Below, one piece after another: positions 41,987 through 53,045 of a DNA stretch of 64,000 bases. Below the pieces are notes generated by a model. It was not told the origin of the DNA, ran no database searches, and worked only from the letters and a program-made list of their open reading frames with translations. The stretch lies in assembly GCA_022768465.1 (NCBI GenBank), contig JALELZ010000026.1, positions 88,329 through 152,328 on the forward strand, in the 5' to 3' direction. Numbering within the stretch: position 1 is the stretch's first letter; each line of letters opens with the position of its first letter. Source of the DNA: Lachnospiraceae bacterium (GTDB taxonomy: Bacteria > Bacillota > Clostridia > Lachnospirales > Lachnospiraceae). Both the position numbers and the translations under genes were made by a program.

Positions 41987-42017
41987 ACGAGGCTGCAAAT
42001 TCACTTTGCAGCCTCGT
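41987..42017 (+). terminator. Hairpin between the binding-protein and permease genes
   Basis: ACGAGGCTGCAAA (41987-41999) and TTTGCAGCCTCGT (42005-42017) form a 13-bp perfect stem with a 5-nt loop. The T tract after it is short (ATTTG), so it probably terminates partially or shields the upstream mRNA end, allowing more binding protein than membrane components. Confidence 0.75.
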
Positions 42018-42042
42018 ATTTGTCAACAAATAGGAGATTTAC

Positions 42043-42975
42043 ATGTTAAAGATGGTTGTTCGTCGCCTGCTCATGCTTATTCCGGTGCTGCTGGGCGTCT
42101 CTATTATTCTTTACTCCATAATGAGCCTTACACCTGGTGATGCAGCATCGCTTATGCTTGGAAATGCAGCAACTCCGGAAGCCGTAGCCAAGCTTCGTGC
42201 GGAGCTCGGACTTGACGGAGGCTTCATTGAGCGTTATGTAAGATGGCTCGGCGGAGTACTTACGGGAGATTTTGGTATCTCATATAAGACAAGAAACCCT
42301 GTATTTACAGAGGTATTCGCACGTTTCCCTAATACCTGTAAGCTTGCGTTCACAGCTATAGCTATTTCTTCAATATTCGGTATTTTATTCGGAGTACTTT
42401 CTGCAGTTAAGCAGTATTCGATAGCAGATAATATAGTAGTAGCACTTACACTTCTGCTTTCATCCGTACCTGATTTCTGGCTCGGACTTATGCTTATTCT
42501 TATTGTCAGCGTTAAATACGGACTTCTTCCTATGAGTGGAGTAGACCATTGGTACAGCTTCGTGCTTCCGGGAATAACGGCCGCTGCGGGATATCTCGCC
42601 AATACAATTCGTATGACGAGAACATCCATGCTTGACGTTATAAGGTCTGACTATATAAGAACAGCAAGAGCTAAGGGATGTCCGGAGCGCACTGTTGTTT
42701 TCCAGCATGCCTTAAGAAACGCTCTTCTTCCGGTCGTAACACTTATCGGTGTTAACATGGGATGGCAGCTCGGAGGTACCGTTATCACAGAGCAGGTTTA
42801 TGCTATTCCTGGTATCGGAACACTTATGATCCAGTCTATCAGACAGAAGGATACACCTGTAGTTTTAGGTGCACTTGTATTCATTGCACTTCTTTCAAGC
42901 TTGATCAACCTTGCAACAGATATTCTGTATGCATACATTGATCCACGTATTAAGTCACAGTACGCAAAGGGTTAA
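42043..42975 (+). CDS. Peptide ABC importer permease (DppB type)
   Basis: First inner-membrane subunit, 310 residues. N-terminal helix LLMLIPVLLGVSIILYSI with the family SLTPGDAA; five further helices; cytoplasmic EAA loop RTARAKGCPERTVVFQHALRNALLPVVT (about 205-232) that contacts the ATPase; the late TEQVYAIPGIGTLMIQSI is conserved. The following gene starts 13 bp after the stop. Confidence 0.93.
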   Translation: MLKMVVRRLLMLIPVLLGVSIILYSIMSLTPGDAASLMLGNAATPEAVAKLRAELGLDGGFIERYVRWLGGVLTGDFGISYKTRNPVFTEVFARFPNTCKLAFTAIAISSIFGILFGVLSAVKQYSIADNIVVALTLLLSSVPDFWLGLMLILIVSVKYGLLPMSGVDHWYSFVLPGITAAAGYLANTIRMTRTSMLDVIRSDYIRTARAKGCPERTVVFQHALRNALLPVVTLIGVNMGWQLGGTVITEQVYAIPGIGTLMIQSIRQKDTPVVLGALVFIALLSSLINLATDILYAYIDPRIKSQYAKG

Positions 42976-42988
42976 GGAGGGGAAGTAT

Positions 42989-43903
42989 ATGAGCGATATA
43001 TTAAATACATCCATGTCCGATGCAGAGCGTGCTGCAAGAAGGGCAAAATTTAAGAAAAAGAGTGAAATAGTTACTATTTGGCATCAGTTCAGAAAGAATA
43101 AGCTTGCTGTATTCGGACTTATCGTATTCATGATAATGCTTATATTAGCAATCACTGCACCGCTTCACATCAGCTATGAAGCAGACGTTGTTGAGCAGCA
43201 TATCAGCGAGCGTCTTCAGGGACCGTCAGCAGCACATCTGTTCGGTACTGACGCATACGGAAGAGATATCTTTGCAAGAGTACTTTGGGGCGCACGAGTT
43301 TCAATGTTCACAGGTCTTGCCGTTATCGTTATTGCACTTGCAGGCGGAATCGCATTGGGTGCGACAGCAGGATATCTCGGAGGTAAGATCGATAACCTTA
43401 TCATGAGATTTATCGATATATTCCTTGCTATACCGTTCACACTGCTTGCTATATCTATAGTTGCAACTCTCGGAAACAGCATCAGAAACCTTCTGCTTGC
43501 ACTGAGTGTTGCGCTTATCCCTAAGTTTACTCGAATTATTCGTTCGTCTGTAATATCACTTAAGGGACAGGAATTCATAGAGGCGGCCAAGCTTTGCGGC
43601 GCCAACGGTCCGATCATAGTTATAAAGCATATTATTCCTAACGCACTCGGACCAATCATAGTTGAGGGTACACTTGCAGTTGCAAGAACAATTATGGATA
43701 TCGCATCACTGAGCTTTATCGGATGCGGAATTCAGCCTCCAAACCCTGAGTGGGGTTCAATGCTGTCAGATGCAAAGGCTTATATGATCTCATATCCATA
43801 CCTTGTATATGCACCTGGTATTGCAATCGTTATTACTGCTGCAGCTCTGACTCTGATCGGAGACGGTCTTCGTGACGCTCTTGATCCTAAGTTAAGAAAC
43901 TGA
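42989..43903 (+). CDS. Peptide ABC importer permease (DppC type)
   Basis: Second permease, 304 residues. A cytoplasmic N-terminus (WHQFRKNKLAVFGL) with the OppC_N pattern, LFGTDAYGRDIFARVLWGARVS, the EAA loop (EAAKLCGANGPIIVIKHIIPNALGPIIV) and the end IGDGLRDALDPKL. The frame is open 26 codons further upstream, overlapping dppB, but GGAGGGGAAG lies directly before the ATG at 42989. Confidence 0.93.
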   Translation: MSDILNTSMSDAERAARRAKFKKKSEIVTIWHQFRKNKLAVFGLIVFMIMLILAITAPLHISYEADVVEQHISERLQGPSAAHLFGTDAYGRDIFARVLWGARVSMFTGLAVIVIALAGGIALGATAGYLGGKIDNLIMRFIDIFLAIPFTLLAISIVATLGNSIRNLLLALSVALIPKFTRIIRSSVISLKGQEFIEAAKLCGANGPIIVIKHIIPNALGPIIVEGTLAVARTIMDIASLSFIGCGIQPPNPEWGSMLSDAKAYMISYPYLVYAPGIAIVITAAALTLIGDGLRDALDPKLRN

Positions 43904-43919
43904 TGAGGAGGAGATTTAA

Positions 43920-44891
43920 ATGGCAGAGAAATTACTTGAAATAAAGGATCTGTATGTACAGTATCATACAGATGACGCAACAGTTTGCGCCGTAAACGGT
44001 CTTGATCTTTCTATTAATAAGGGAGAAACCCTCGGACTTGTAGGAGAGACAGGTGCGGGCAAGACTACAACATGCCTTTCCATACTTAAGCTTCTTCCGG
44101 ATCGTGTCGGAGAGATAACAAAGGGAAGCATTACTTATAACGGAGAAGATATCCTTGCTGCAAGTGAGGAGACCATGAGAGCTATCAGAGGTAAGGAAAT
44201 ATCAATGATTTTCCAGGATCCTATGAGTGCGCTCAACCCGGTATTCACAGTAGGTGATCAGATCGGTGAGGTAGTAAAGCTTCATAACCCTTCATTCAGC
44301 AATGAGGATGTTATTGACAGAGTTGAGTCTATGTTCAAAATGGTCGGACTTCCTCCTGAGAGAAGAACAGAGTATCCTCATCAGTTTTCAGGCGGAATGA
44401 AGCAGCGTATCGTAATCGCCATGGCACTTGCCTGTGAGCCGCTTCTGCTTCTTGCAGATGAGCCTACTACAGCTCTTGACGTTACAATTCAGGCGCAGGT
44501 ACTCAGACTTATGAGACAGCTTAAGGAAAAGCTCCAGACAGCTATGATCCTCGTAACCCATGACCTTGGTGTTGTTGCGCAGACCTGTGATAAGGTTGCT
44601 ATTATGTATGCAGGAGAGGCTATTGAGACCGGAACTGTTGAAGATATCTTTGATGGTGAAGATCATCATCCTTACACAGTAGGACTTTTCGGATCTATTC
44701 CTGATCTTACGGTTGAAACGGATCGACTTACTCCTATCGACGGACTTATGCCTGATCCGGCAAATCTTCCTCAGGGATGCAAATTCAGTCCGAGATGCCC
44801 TCATTGCATGGATATATGCAAGAATGAATCACCTCGTGCATATGAGAAGGACGGACATATTATCCGTTGCCATCTGTTCGATAATAAATAA
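43920..44891 (+). CDS. Peptide ABC importer ATPase (DppD type)
   Basis: Walker A VGETGAGKTT, Q-loop IFQDPMSALNP, signature FSGGMKQRIVIAMALA and Walker B LLADEPTTALDV; C-terminal oligopeptide-transporter domain with the Cys-containing GCKFSPRCPHCMDIC (about 285-300), which binds an iron-sulfur cluster in several DppD proteins. 323 residues. AGGAGGAG before the ATG; 14 bp to the next ATPase gene. Confidence 0.94.
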   Translation: MAEKLLEIKDLYVQYHTDDATVCAVNGLDLSINKGETLGLVGETGAGKTTTCLSILKLLPDRVGEITKGSITYNGEDILAASEETMRAIRGKEISMIFQDPMSALNPVFTVGDQIGEVVKLHNPSFSNEDVIDRVESMFKMVGLPPERRTEYPHQFSGGMKQRIVIAMALACEPLLLLADEPTTALDVTIQAQVLRLMRQLKEKLQTAMILVTHDLGVVAQTCDKVAIMYAGEAIETGTVEDIFDGEDHHPYTVGLFGSIPDLTVETDRLTPIDGLMPDPANLPQGCKFSPRCPHCMDICKNESPRAYEKDGHIIRCHLFDNK

Positions 44892-44905
44892 AAGGAGTGT
44901 AGCAA

Positions 44906-45859
44906 ATGTCAGATATATTGATAGAAACACATGGGCTTAAAAAATATTTTAAAACCCCAAGAGGAATGCTGCACGCTGTAGATAATGTTAACATTCGCAT
45001 CAACAGAGGACAGACACTCGGAGTCGTAGGAGAGTCCGGATGCGGAAAGTCAACACTCGGCAGAGTACTGCTCAGACTGCTTGAGTCAACAGAAGGCGAG
45101 ATCATTTTCGACGGAAAAAATGTTGAGAAGTTTAATAAGGCAGAGCTTAAGGAATACCGCAAGGAAGCTCAGATGATATTCCAGGATCCTTATTCATCAA
45201 TCAACCCTCGTCTTACAGTAAGTCAGATAATTGCAGAGCCTCTTGAGCTTTTCAAGACAATACCTAACAAGCTGGACAGAGAGGACAGAGTATACGAGCT
45301 GATGGAGACAGTAGGTCTTGCAGAGCGCTTCGTAAATTCATTCCCTCATGAGCTTGACGGCGGAAGACGTCAGAGAATCGGTGTTGCCCGTGCACTTGCA
45401 CTTGATCCTAAGTTCATCGTTTGTGATGAGCCTGTATCAGCACTTGACGTATCCATTCAGGCCCAGATACTTAATCTGCTTATGGATCTTCAGGATAAGC
45501 ATGGACTTACATATATGTTCATTACACATGACCTTTCAGTAGTAAAGCATATCAGTGATGAGATCGCTGTTCTTTATCTCGGTGAGTGTGTTGAGAGAGC
45601 TCCTTCAAAAGAACTCTTCGCTAATCCGGTTCATCCTTATACAAAGGCATTGCTTAAGGCTATCCCTGTTCCTAGCATCCATCATAAGATGTCAGACAGC
45701 GATATTATCGAGGGTGAGGTAACAAGCCCGATCGAGCCTAAGCCTGGCTGCCGTTTTGCATCAAGATGTCCTTATGCTAAGCCGGAGTGCAGTACACATC
45801 AGCTCAACCTTAAGGAAATCGAGAAGGATCACTTTGTTGCTTGTACTCTTTACGAATAA
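44906..45859 (+). CDS. Peptide ABC importer ATPase (DppF type)
   Basis: Partner ATPase, 317 residues: Walker A VGESGCGKST, Q-loop IFQDPYSSINP, Walker B FIVCDEPVSALDV, C-terminal GCRFASRCPYAKPEC. The signature motif reads ELDGGRRQRIG instead of the usual LSGGQRQRI, with D in place of the signature Ser; I believe the same variant occurs in some other clostridial DppF/OppF proteins, and the DppD partner keeps a standard signature, so one of the two composite ATP sites may be degenerate. The operon ends at the terminator 45902. Confidence 0.92.
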   Translation: MSDILIETHGLKKYFKTPRGMLHAVDNVNIRINRGQTLGVVGESGCGKSTLGRVLLRLLESTEGEIIFDGKNVEKFNKAELKEYRKEAQMIFQDPYSSINPRLTVSQIIAEPLELFKTIPNKLDREDRVYELMETVGLAERFVNSFPHELDGGRRQRIGVARALALDPKFIVCDEPVSALDVSIQAQILNLLMDLQDKHGLTYMFITHDLSVVKHISDEIAVLYLGECVERAPSKELFANPVHPYTKALLKAIPVPSIHHKMSDSDIIEGEVTSPIEPKPGCRFASRCPYAKPECSTHQLNLKEIEKDHFVACTLYE

Positions 45860-45901
45860 GCATGTAAGATCCGATTGTTGATCACAGATCAAAAATAAGA
45901 T

Positions 45902-45972
45902 AAGAGGTACTGTGTTAAGTCAGCGGTTTGAAGTATTAATTCAGCAAACAGACTGCACAGTATCTCTTTTTT
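45902..45972 (+). terminator. Terminator after the peptide importer operon
   Basis: GAGGTACTGTG (45904-45914) pairs with CACAGTATCTC (45956-45966, one G-T pair), followed by TTTTTT. AGTC/GACT and GTTTG/CAAAC can pair inside the stem. Confidence 0.85.
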
Positions 45973-46027
45973 ACGCTATAATCAGAGTGCGGTTTATAAT
46001 CAACAATATTATTAAGGAAAGAAAAAT

Positions 46028-46693
46028 ATGCAGGATCAGAATTACGTAGTGGATCAGATTAGAAAATACGGTAAAAAACAGCTGTGCTCATGGGAAACCA
46101 TGCAGACAGTTACGATGCTTGCTTTGATCTTGTTTTTGACAGTGCTGATAATTGAGCGCGGGGGCGTAAATGTATATATATGCATTGTTATGACTATATT
46201 TGTGGTACTGGCTCTGTTCGGACTCTATGAGACGATTCCTGCATTTATAATGTATATGACGCCTTACAGCTCTTTAGCATTTGATAAAGATATGACACAT
46301 ACTGAGAAGCTGACTGCATGTGCCGATATAGGCAAAGCGCACGTTGAGGGAAAAAGTGGCTGCTTTAAGGATATGACCTCGGGTGAGGAATATGCACTTT
46401 TAGAGGGCAAAAGAAATGTACGAGTTATAAAATGGAGCAGTATTACAAGGGTCACAAAAACAGAATATCCATTCAGAAAGAAGTATAAGGGCGTATACTT
46501 CCTTAACTTTATAGAAAGCTCAGGTAAAAAACATGTGCTTGAGATACATAACGGAAAAGAATATAACCCGATGAAGCAGATTGATCAGATTTATTATTAT
46601 ATAATGAAGAATTTCAGCAAGATTGATATAGAGATGACAGAAAGAGATAAAGAAAGAATGGAAAACAGGGATAAACTGATTTCTGAAAAATGA
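46028..46693 (+). CDS. Membrane protein with a cytosolic YcxB-like domain
   Basis: A 221-residue protein with two N-terminal membrane helices (about residues 27-43 and 50-75) and a C-terminal beta-rich, charged domain (FRKKYKGVYFLNFIESSGKKHVLEIHNGKEY). This is the arrangement of YcxB/PH-like membrane proteins; I am not certain of the family. No neighbour shares its transcript. Function unknown. Confidence 0.7.
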   Translation: MQDQNYVVDQIRKYGKKQLCSWETMQTVTMLALILFLTVLIIERGGVNVYICIVMTIFVVLALFGLYETIPAFIMYMTPYSSLAFDKDMTHTEKLTACADIGKAHVEGKSGCFKDMTSGEEYALLEGKRNVRVIKWSSITRVTKTEYPFRKKYKGVYFLNFIESSGKKHVLEIHNGKEYNPMKQIDQIYYYIMKNFSKIDIEMTERDKERMENRDKLISEK

Positions 46694-46805
46694 ACTTAAA
46701 TCATCATAATAGCCGGTGGTGTATTATAAAAAACAAGGCTTAAGCGTAGCTTAAAGTTATTGTAAGTAAAAAGAAAAAATAATTATTATTTTCGGATACA
46801 TTCGG

Positions 46806-46834
46806 TTGAATTTCAACTGCAATTATTGTATAGT
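46806..46834 (+). promoter_or_regulatory. Strong orphan promoter
   Basis: TTGAAT (46806-46811), exactly 17 bp, TATAGT (46829-46834). Nothing downstream encodes a protein before a terminator at 46900-46929, so the promoter seems to drive a small RNA. Confidence 0.7.
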
Positions 46835-46840
46835 ATCCAT

Positions 46841-46929
46841 TGTGTGAGATAGTTTTATTTTTAACAAAACGGTAGTTTTTATCTACGAATCTTAGAGGGG
46901 GCGTATGTGCTATACATGCGCCTTTTTTT
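46841..46929 (+). ncRNA. Predicted small RNA of about 90 nt
   Basis: Starts about 7 nt after the -10 box and ends at GGCGTATG/CATGCGCC (46900-46907 with 46915-46922, one G-T pair) followed by seven Ts. Internal hairpins are possible (GTTTT/AAAAC and GTAG/CTAC). No open frame of useful length. I do not recognise it as a known RNA family; it could also be an attenuated leader, but the next gene starts 170 bp later. Confidence 0.6.
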
Positions 46930-47101
46930 AATCAAAAAAGCTGCGCGATATAAGAAAAATAAGGAACGGGATGCAAATAAAACAGGATTGTACATAGTTT
47001 GAAACAACGCGTTATTCCGAGGTTATTATAATAACAATCGTAGAAATAACATTTTTTCTTTGGTAAAATAGCTGTATATTTTTATATAAATGTGAGGAAA
47101 T

Positions 47102-47506
47102 ATGAACATTTTAGTTATAGATGCCAAAGGCGGCGGTATGGGGAAACAGCTTGTTTCAAATATTAAACAAAACTTTCCTGATGTGACCGTTATGGCAGTC
47201 GGTACCAATGCATCAGCAACACTTGCTATGAATAAGGCAGGAGCTGATATATCCGGAACCGGAGAGAATTCAGTCATCGTAGCCAGTAAAAAGGCAGATA
47301 TTATAGTCGGACCGGTGGGAATAGTAATCGCAGATTCCATGCTTGGAGAGGTGACTAAGGATATGGCAGTTGCGGTTGGATCTAGCGGGGCAAAGCTTGT
47401 ACTGATACCGTTCAATCACTGCGAAAGTGTCATCGCCGGAGTGGGCAATAAAACACCTTCAGAGCTTATCGGAGATGCTATGGATGTTCTGAAGAGGATG
47501 ATGTGA
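47102..47506 (+). CDS. DUF3842 family protein
   Basis: A 134-residue protein with a Rossmann-like opening (ILVIDAKGGGMGKQLVSNIK), VGTNASATLAMNKAGAD and GPVGIVIADSMLGEVT, the pattern of DUF3842, a family of unknown function in Clostridia. The N-terminal Gly-rich loop suggests nucleotide binding. It overlaps the next gene by one base (TGATG) and lies upstream of the V-ATPase operon. Confidence 0.82.
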   Translation: MNILVIDAKGGGMGKQLVSNIKQNFPDVTVMAVGTNASATLAMNKAGADISGTGENSVIVASKKADIIVGPVGIVIADSMLGEVTKDMAVAVGSSGAKLVLIPFNHCESVIAGVGNKTPSELIGDAMDVLKRMM

Positions 47507-48114
47507 TGATGGGATACAGAGCGGCGGCAGCAGCATTTACAACAGCAGACGGGGTAAGAATTGCCGCAGGGTGTATATGTGAGGCACATGCATATGAGGA
47601 ATGCATGGAGAGACTCAATGTGCTGAAGGATTATAAAGCTTCAGCAAAGGATCTTGTCGGAATCGATTTTGAGTTGGCAGGAACGGTATGTTCATTGTTT
47701 TACAGCCAAGCCGGAAGTGACGGATCACCGGTTATTGCGGCAGGAGCATCTGTGAGGATCGCAGACGCAGAGCTTCCTTACGGAGTCACGACAGGCGGCA
47801 TATTGGGAGACCCGAATGAGGAGCCGGAGTCATCCGAGAACGAAAGCGAAGAGCTTAAAGCAGGCTTTAATCTAATGACGCTTTCAGGAAGTCCGGGTAT
47901 AGCGGCTGACTGCGACAGAGGAAGCATAAATACAGTTTTATATCTTGTAAAGAAGCTTAAGGAACAGGGAAGGATCAAGGATGAAGCATTGCTTGATGAA
48001 TTGTTCGAAAGCTTCGGCATACATACGGCACTGCTTGTTTTTGACGGCACCGGAGAAGATCAGGATGTCTTCATGGCATCTAAGGATGAGCAGGGCACAA
48101 GAATATGGATGTAA
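47506..48114 (+). CDS. Unrecognised 202-residue protein next to DUF3842
   Basis: I do not recognise this family. Ala/Gly-rich N-terminal half (GYRAAAAAFTTADGVRIAAGC), an acidic Glu/Ser/Asn linker near residues 105-118, then a mixed C-terminal half. No signal or membrane helix. Alternative starts GTG (47503) and ATG (47509) are in frame; overlap with the DUF3842 stop favours 47506. The pair is probably co-transcribed; no role can be given. Confidence 0.65.
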   Translation: MMGYRAAAAAFTTADGVRIAAGCICEAHAYEECMERLNVLKDYKASAKDLVGIDFELAGTVCSLFYSQAGSDGSPVIAAGASVRIADAELPYGVTTGGILGDPNEEPESSENESEELKAGFNLMTLSGSPGIAADCDRGSINTVLYLVKKLKEQGRIKDEALLDELFESFGIHTALLVFDGTGEDQDVFMASKDEQGTRIWM

Positions 48115-48196
48115 GCGATATAAGGCTTTCGGCCCGATGGCCCGGGCAGGCGGCATTAATATCGTTTATATATAAAAAAAGTCAGGAGGTTGCAAC

Positions 48197-48505
48197 TTGT
48201 CTAAGGAAATTATTGATAGGATAAAGCAGGCTGAAGCGTCAGCATCTGCCGGTCTTACCGAAGCAAGAGCAAACGCAGAAAAGCTTGTCAAAGAGGCAAA
48301 GGATGAGGCGGCAAAGCTTTACGCAGCTGAGGTTAAAAAAGCTTCAGATGCAGCAGCTGCCAAGGTTTCCGAAGCCGAGAAAGCATCTGCTTCCGAGGTA
48401 AAGACTGCGGAAGCCAAAGCGCTCGAGGCTAAAGAGGCACTTAAAGCCCAGGCATCGGGAAAGCAGGCTGAGGCGGTAAACGAGGTCATAAATTCACTTC
48501 TGTGA
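48197..48505 (+). CDS. V-type ATPase subunit G/H (peripheral stalk)
   Basis: A 102-residue protein, almost all Ala/Glu/Lys heptads (EAKDEAAKLYAAEVKKASDAAAAKVSEAEKA), i.e. a long coiled coil like the G subunit that pairs with E in the peripheral stalk. The start is TTG at 48197, fixed by AGGAGG 7 bases before it. First gene of the ATPase operon. Confidence 0.85.
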   Translation: MSKEIIDRIKQAEASASAGLTEARANAEKLVKEAKDEAAKLYAAEVKKASDAAAAKVSEAEKASASEVKTAEAKALEAKEALKAQASGKQAEAVNEVINSLL

Positions 48506-48560
48506 TAAATGACCGCATTGTTTTATGTTGAAGAAAAATTAAGAGAGGAGGGCAAAAGAC

Positions 48561-51076
<2,516 letters not shown>

Positions 51077-51118
51077 TAAAACGGATATTACAGTATTGAT
51101 AAAGGAAGGATATTTGAG

Positions 51119-51712
51119 ATGAACGGACTTGATAAATTAGTCGCTCGCATATCCGGAGAATCAGATGCTCAGATCAAGGCTATTATTGATGCGGCCAATG
51201 CAAAGGCAGCAGAGATAAAGGCAGATTCTGACAAGAAGATGAAGGCTGAATGCGAGAGAATAGAAAAGAAAGCCCAGACAGAGGTTGAGACTATCGAAAT
51301 GAGAAGCAAGGCCTCAGCTGAGCTTAAGACAAAGCAGATCCTTCTCACAGGTAAGCAGGAGCTTCTGAATGATACCATCGGTATGGCAAAGGAGAAGCTC
51401 AGCAGTCTTTCCGACCAGGAATATGTTGATTTTATCAAAAAGCTTTTTTCAAAGCATGTTCCTTCGGAGGATGCTGTGCTCAAGCTTAATGCAGCAGATC
51501 TCAAGAGGATCCCTCAGGATGTAATCGACGGATTTGTAAAGAGCGCAGAGGATAAAGGCGCAAAGCTTACCGTTTCTTCAGAGGCAGCAGAAATCAAAAA
51601 CGGCTTCGTTCTTGATTTCGGAGGCATTGAGGAGAACTGCACATTTGACGCACTTATTGATCAGAACATAGAAGAATTACAGGATAAGGTAAAATCTTTA
51701 CTTTTTGCGTAA
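51119..51712 (+). CDS. ntpE: V-type ATPase subunit E (peripheral stalk)
   Basis: A 197-residue protein: the N-terminal about 100 residues are a Lys/Glu/Ala coiled coil (AAEIKADSDKKMKAECERIEKKAQ) that pairs with subunit G, and the C-terminal globular domain (GFVLDFGGIEENCTFDALIDQNIEELQDKV) contacts the catalytic head. Typical length. AAGGAAGGA precedes the ATG. Confidence 0.9.
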   Translation: MNGLDKLVARISGESDAQIKAIIDAANAKAAEIKADSDKKMKAECERIEKKAQTEVETIEMRSKASAELKTKQILLTGKQELLNDTIGMAKEKLSSLSDQEYVDFIKKLFSKHVPSEDAVLKLNAADLKRIPQDVIDGFVKSAEDKGAKLTVSSEAAEIKNGFVLDFGGIEENCTFDALIDQNIEELQDKVKSLLFA

Positions 51713-51724
51713 CAGGAGGGCATT

Positions 51725-52708
51725 ATGACAGGTGCATATGTAGATAAAGGCTATGTATTTGCTGTTGCGCGATTGAGATATGCCGAACTTAAACTGCTTA
51801 ATAATCAGGCCATGGACCAGCTTGTATCAGCATCGGATTATGAAGATGCGGTAAAGATACTTAAAGAAAAGGGCTGGGGCGGTGACAATAACACCGAGGA
51901 TGCCGAGACACTTCTTCAGGAGGAGCGTGAAAAGCTCTGGAGCTTTGTGGATGAAATTGTTCCTGACAGATCGATATTCGATGTATTTAAGCTTCCGAAC
52001 GATTACAACAACCTGAAGGCAGCACTTAAGGAATCAGTCATGGAGTATGATTATCCGGGCATTTACATCAGCGAAAGTACTGTTGACCCGGAGCTCATAA
52101 GAAATGCCATTAAGGAGAGAAATTATCAGGCACTGCCTGACGATATGATCGAAGCAGCCGAGTATGCTCATTCGACCTTCCTTAAGACGGCAGACGGACA
52201 GCTTTGCGATATCATTGTTGATAAAGCATGCCTTGATGCAATATTAAAGGCAGGAAAGGCGACTGAAAACGACTTTCTTGAAATGTATGCAGAGATAAAG
52301 GTTGCATCAACAGATATCAAGACAGCAGTAAGAGCAGCTCTCACAGGTAAGGATAAGGACTTCCTCAATATGGCACTTGCAGAGTGTGCTACAGTCGATA
52401 AAAACGGACTGGCTAACGCAGCACTCAACGGGGTGGATGCTATCGCTTCATACCTCGGCAATACGGCTTATGCCGATGCTGTATCTGAATTAAGGAAATC
52501 ACCTGCAGCGTTTGAACGCTGGTGCGACAATCTGATCACAGCCAGAATGAAACCTCAGCTTTATGAGTCATTCGGACTGGGTCCGATAGCAGCATATATT
52601 TTGGCAAGAGAAAATGAGATAAAATCAGTCAGGATCATCCTCAGCGGAAAGCAGAACGGCTTTTCAAAAGAGATGATCGCGGAAAGGGTGCGTGATTGTT
52701 ATGTATAA
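51725..52708 (+). CDS. ntpC: V-type ATPase subunit C (d-type, central stalk socket)
   Basis: A 327-residue all-helical subunit joining the rotor ring to the central shaft. Visible family parts are YVFAVARLRYAELKLL at the N-terminus and PIAAYILARENEIKSVRIILSGKQNGF near the end. Overlaps the next gene by a few bases. Confidence 0.9.
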   Translation: MTGAYVDKGYVFAVARLRYAELKLLNNQAMDQLVSASDYEDAVKILKEKGWGGDNNTEDAETLLQEEREKLWSFVDEIVPDRSIFDVFKLPNDYNNLKAALKESVMEYDYPGIYISESTVDPELIRNAIKERNYQALPDDMIEAAEYAHSTFLKTADGQLCDIIVDKACLDAILKAGKATENDFLEMYAEIKVASTDIKTAVRAALTGKDKDFLNMALAECATVDKNGLANAALNGVDAIASYLGNTAYADAVSELRKSPAAFERWCDNLITARMKPQLYESFGLGPIAAYILARENEIKSVRIILSGKQNGFSKEMIAERVRDCYV

Positions 52709-53021
52709 AATAGCAGTTATGGGAGACCGTGACAGCATATACGGCTTCGCGGCAGTTGGACTTCAGCCTTTCCCGATCACCGATACAGAGGAGGCTGCAG
52801 CAAAGCTTAAGAGTCTTGTGGACGGAGACTATGCGGTAATCTACATTACTGAAGAACTGGCATCAAGACTTGAAAAGGAGATAGCATATTTCTCCGAAAG
52901 AGAGCTTCCTGCTATAATCCTGATTCCGGGCGTTTCAGGCAATACCGGAAAGGGCATACAGGCAGTTAAGCGTTCTGTAGAGCGTGCCGTAGGCTCAGAT
53001 ATCATTTTCGGTGATGATTAA
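52701..53021 (+). CDS. ntpG: V-type ATPase subunit F (central shaft regulator)
   Basis: A 106-residue Rossmann-like protein (KIAVMGDRDSIYGFAAVGLQPFPI, VIYITEELA, IILIPG). GTG at 52692 is in frame, but GGAAAGGGTG before the ATG at 52701 and conservation of MYKIAVMGD fix the start there. It overlaps the C subunit gene. Confidence 0.9.
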   Translation: MYKIAVMGDRDSIYGFAAVGLQPFPITDTEEAAAKLKSLVDGDYAVIYITEELASRLEKEIAYFSERELPAIILIPGVSGNTGKGIQAVKRSVERAVGSDIIFGDD

Positions 53022-53045
53022 TTTGTGAAAGGTAAGTATATAAAC

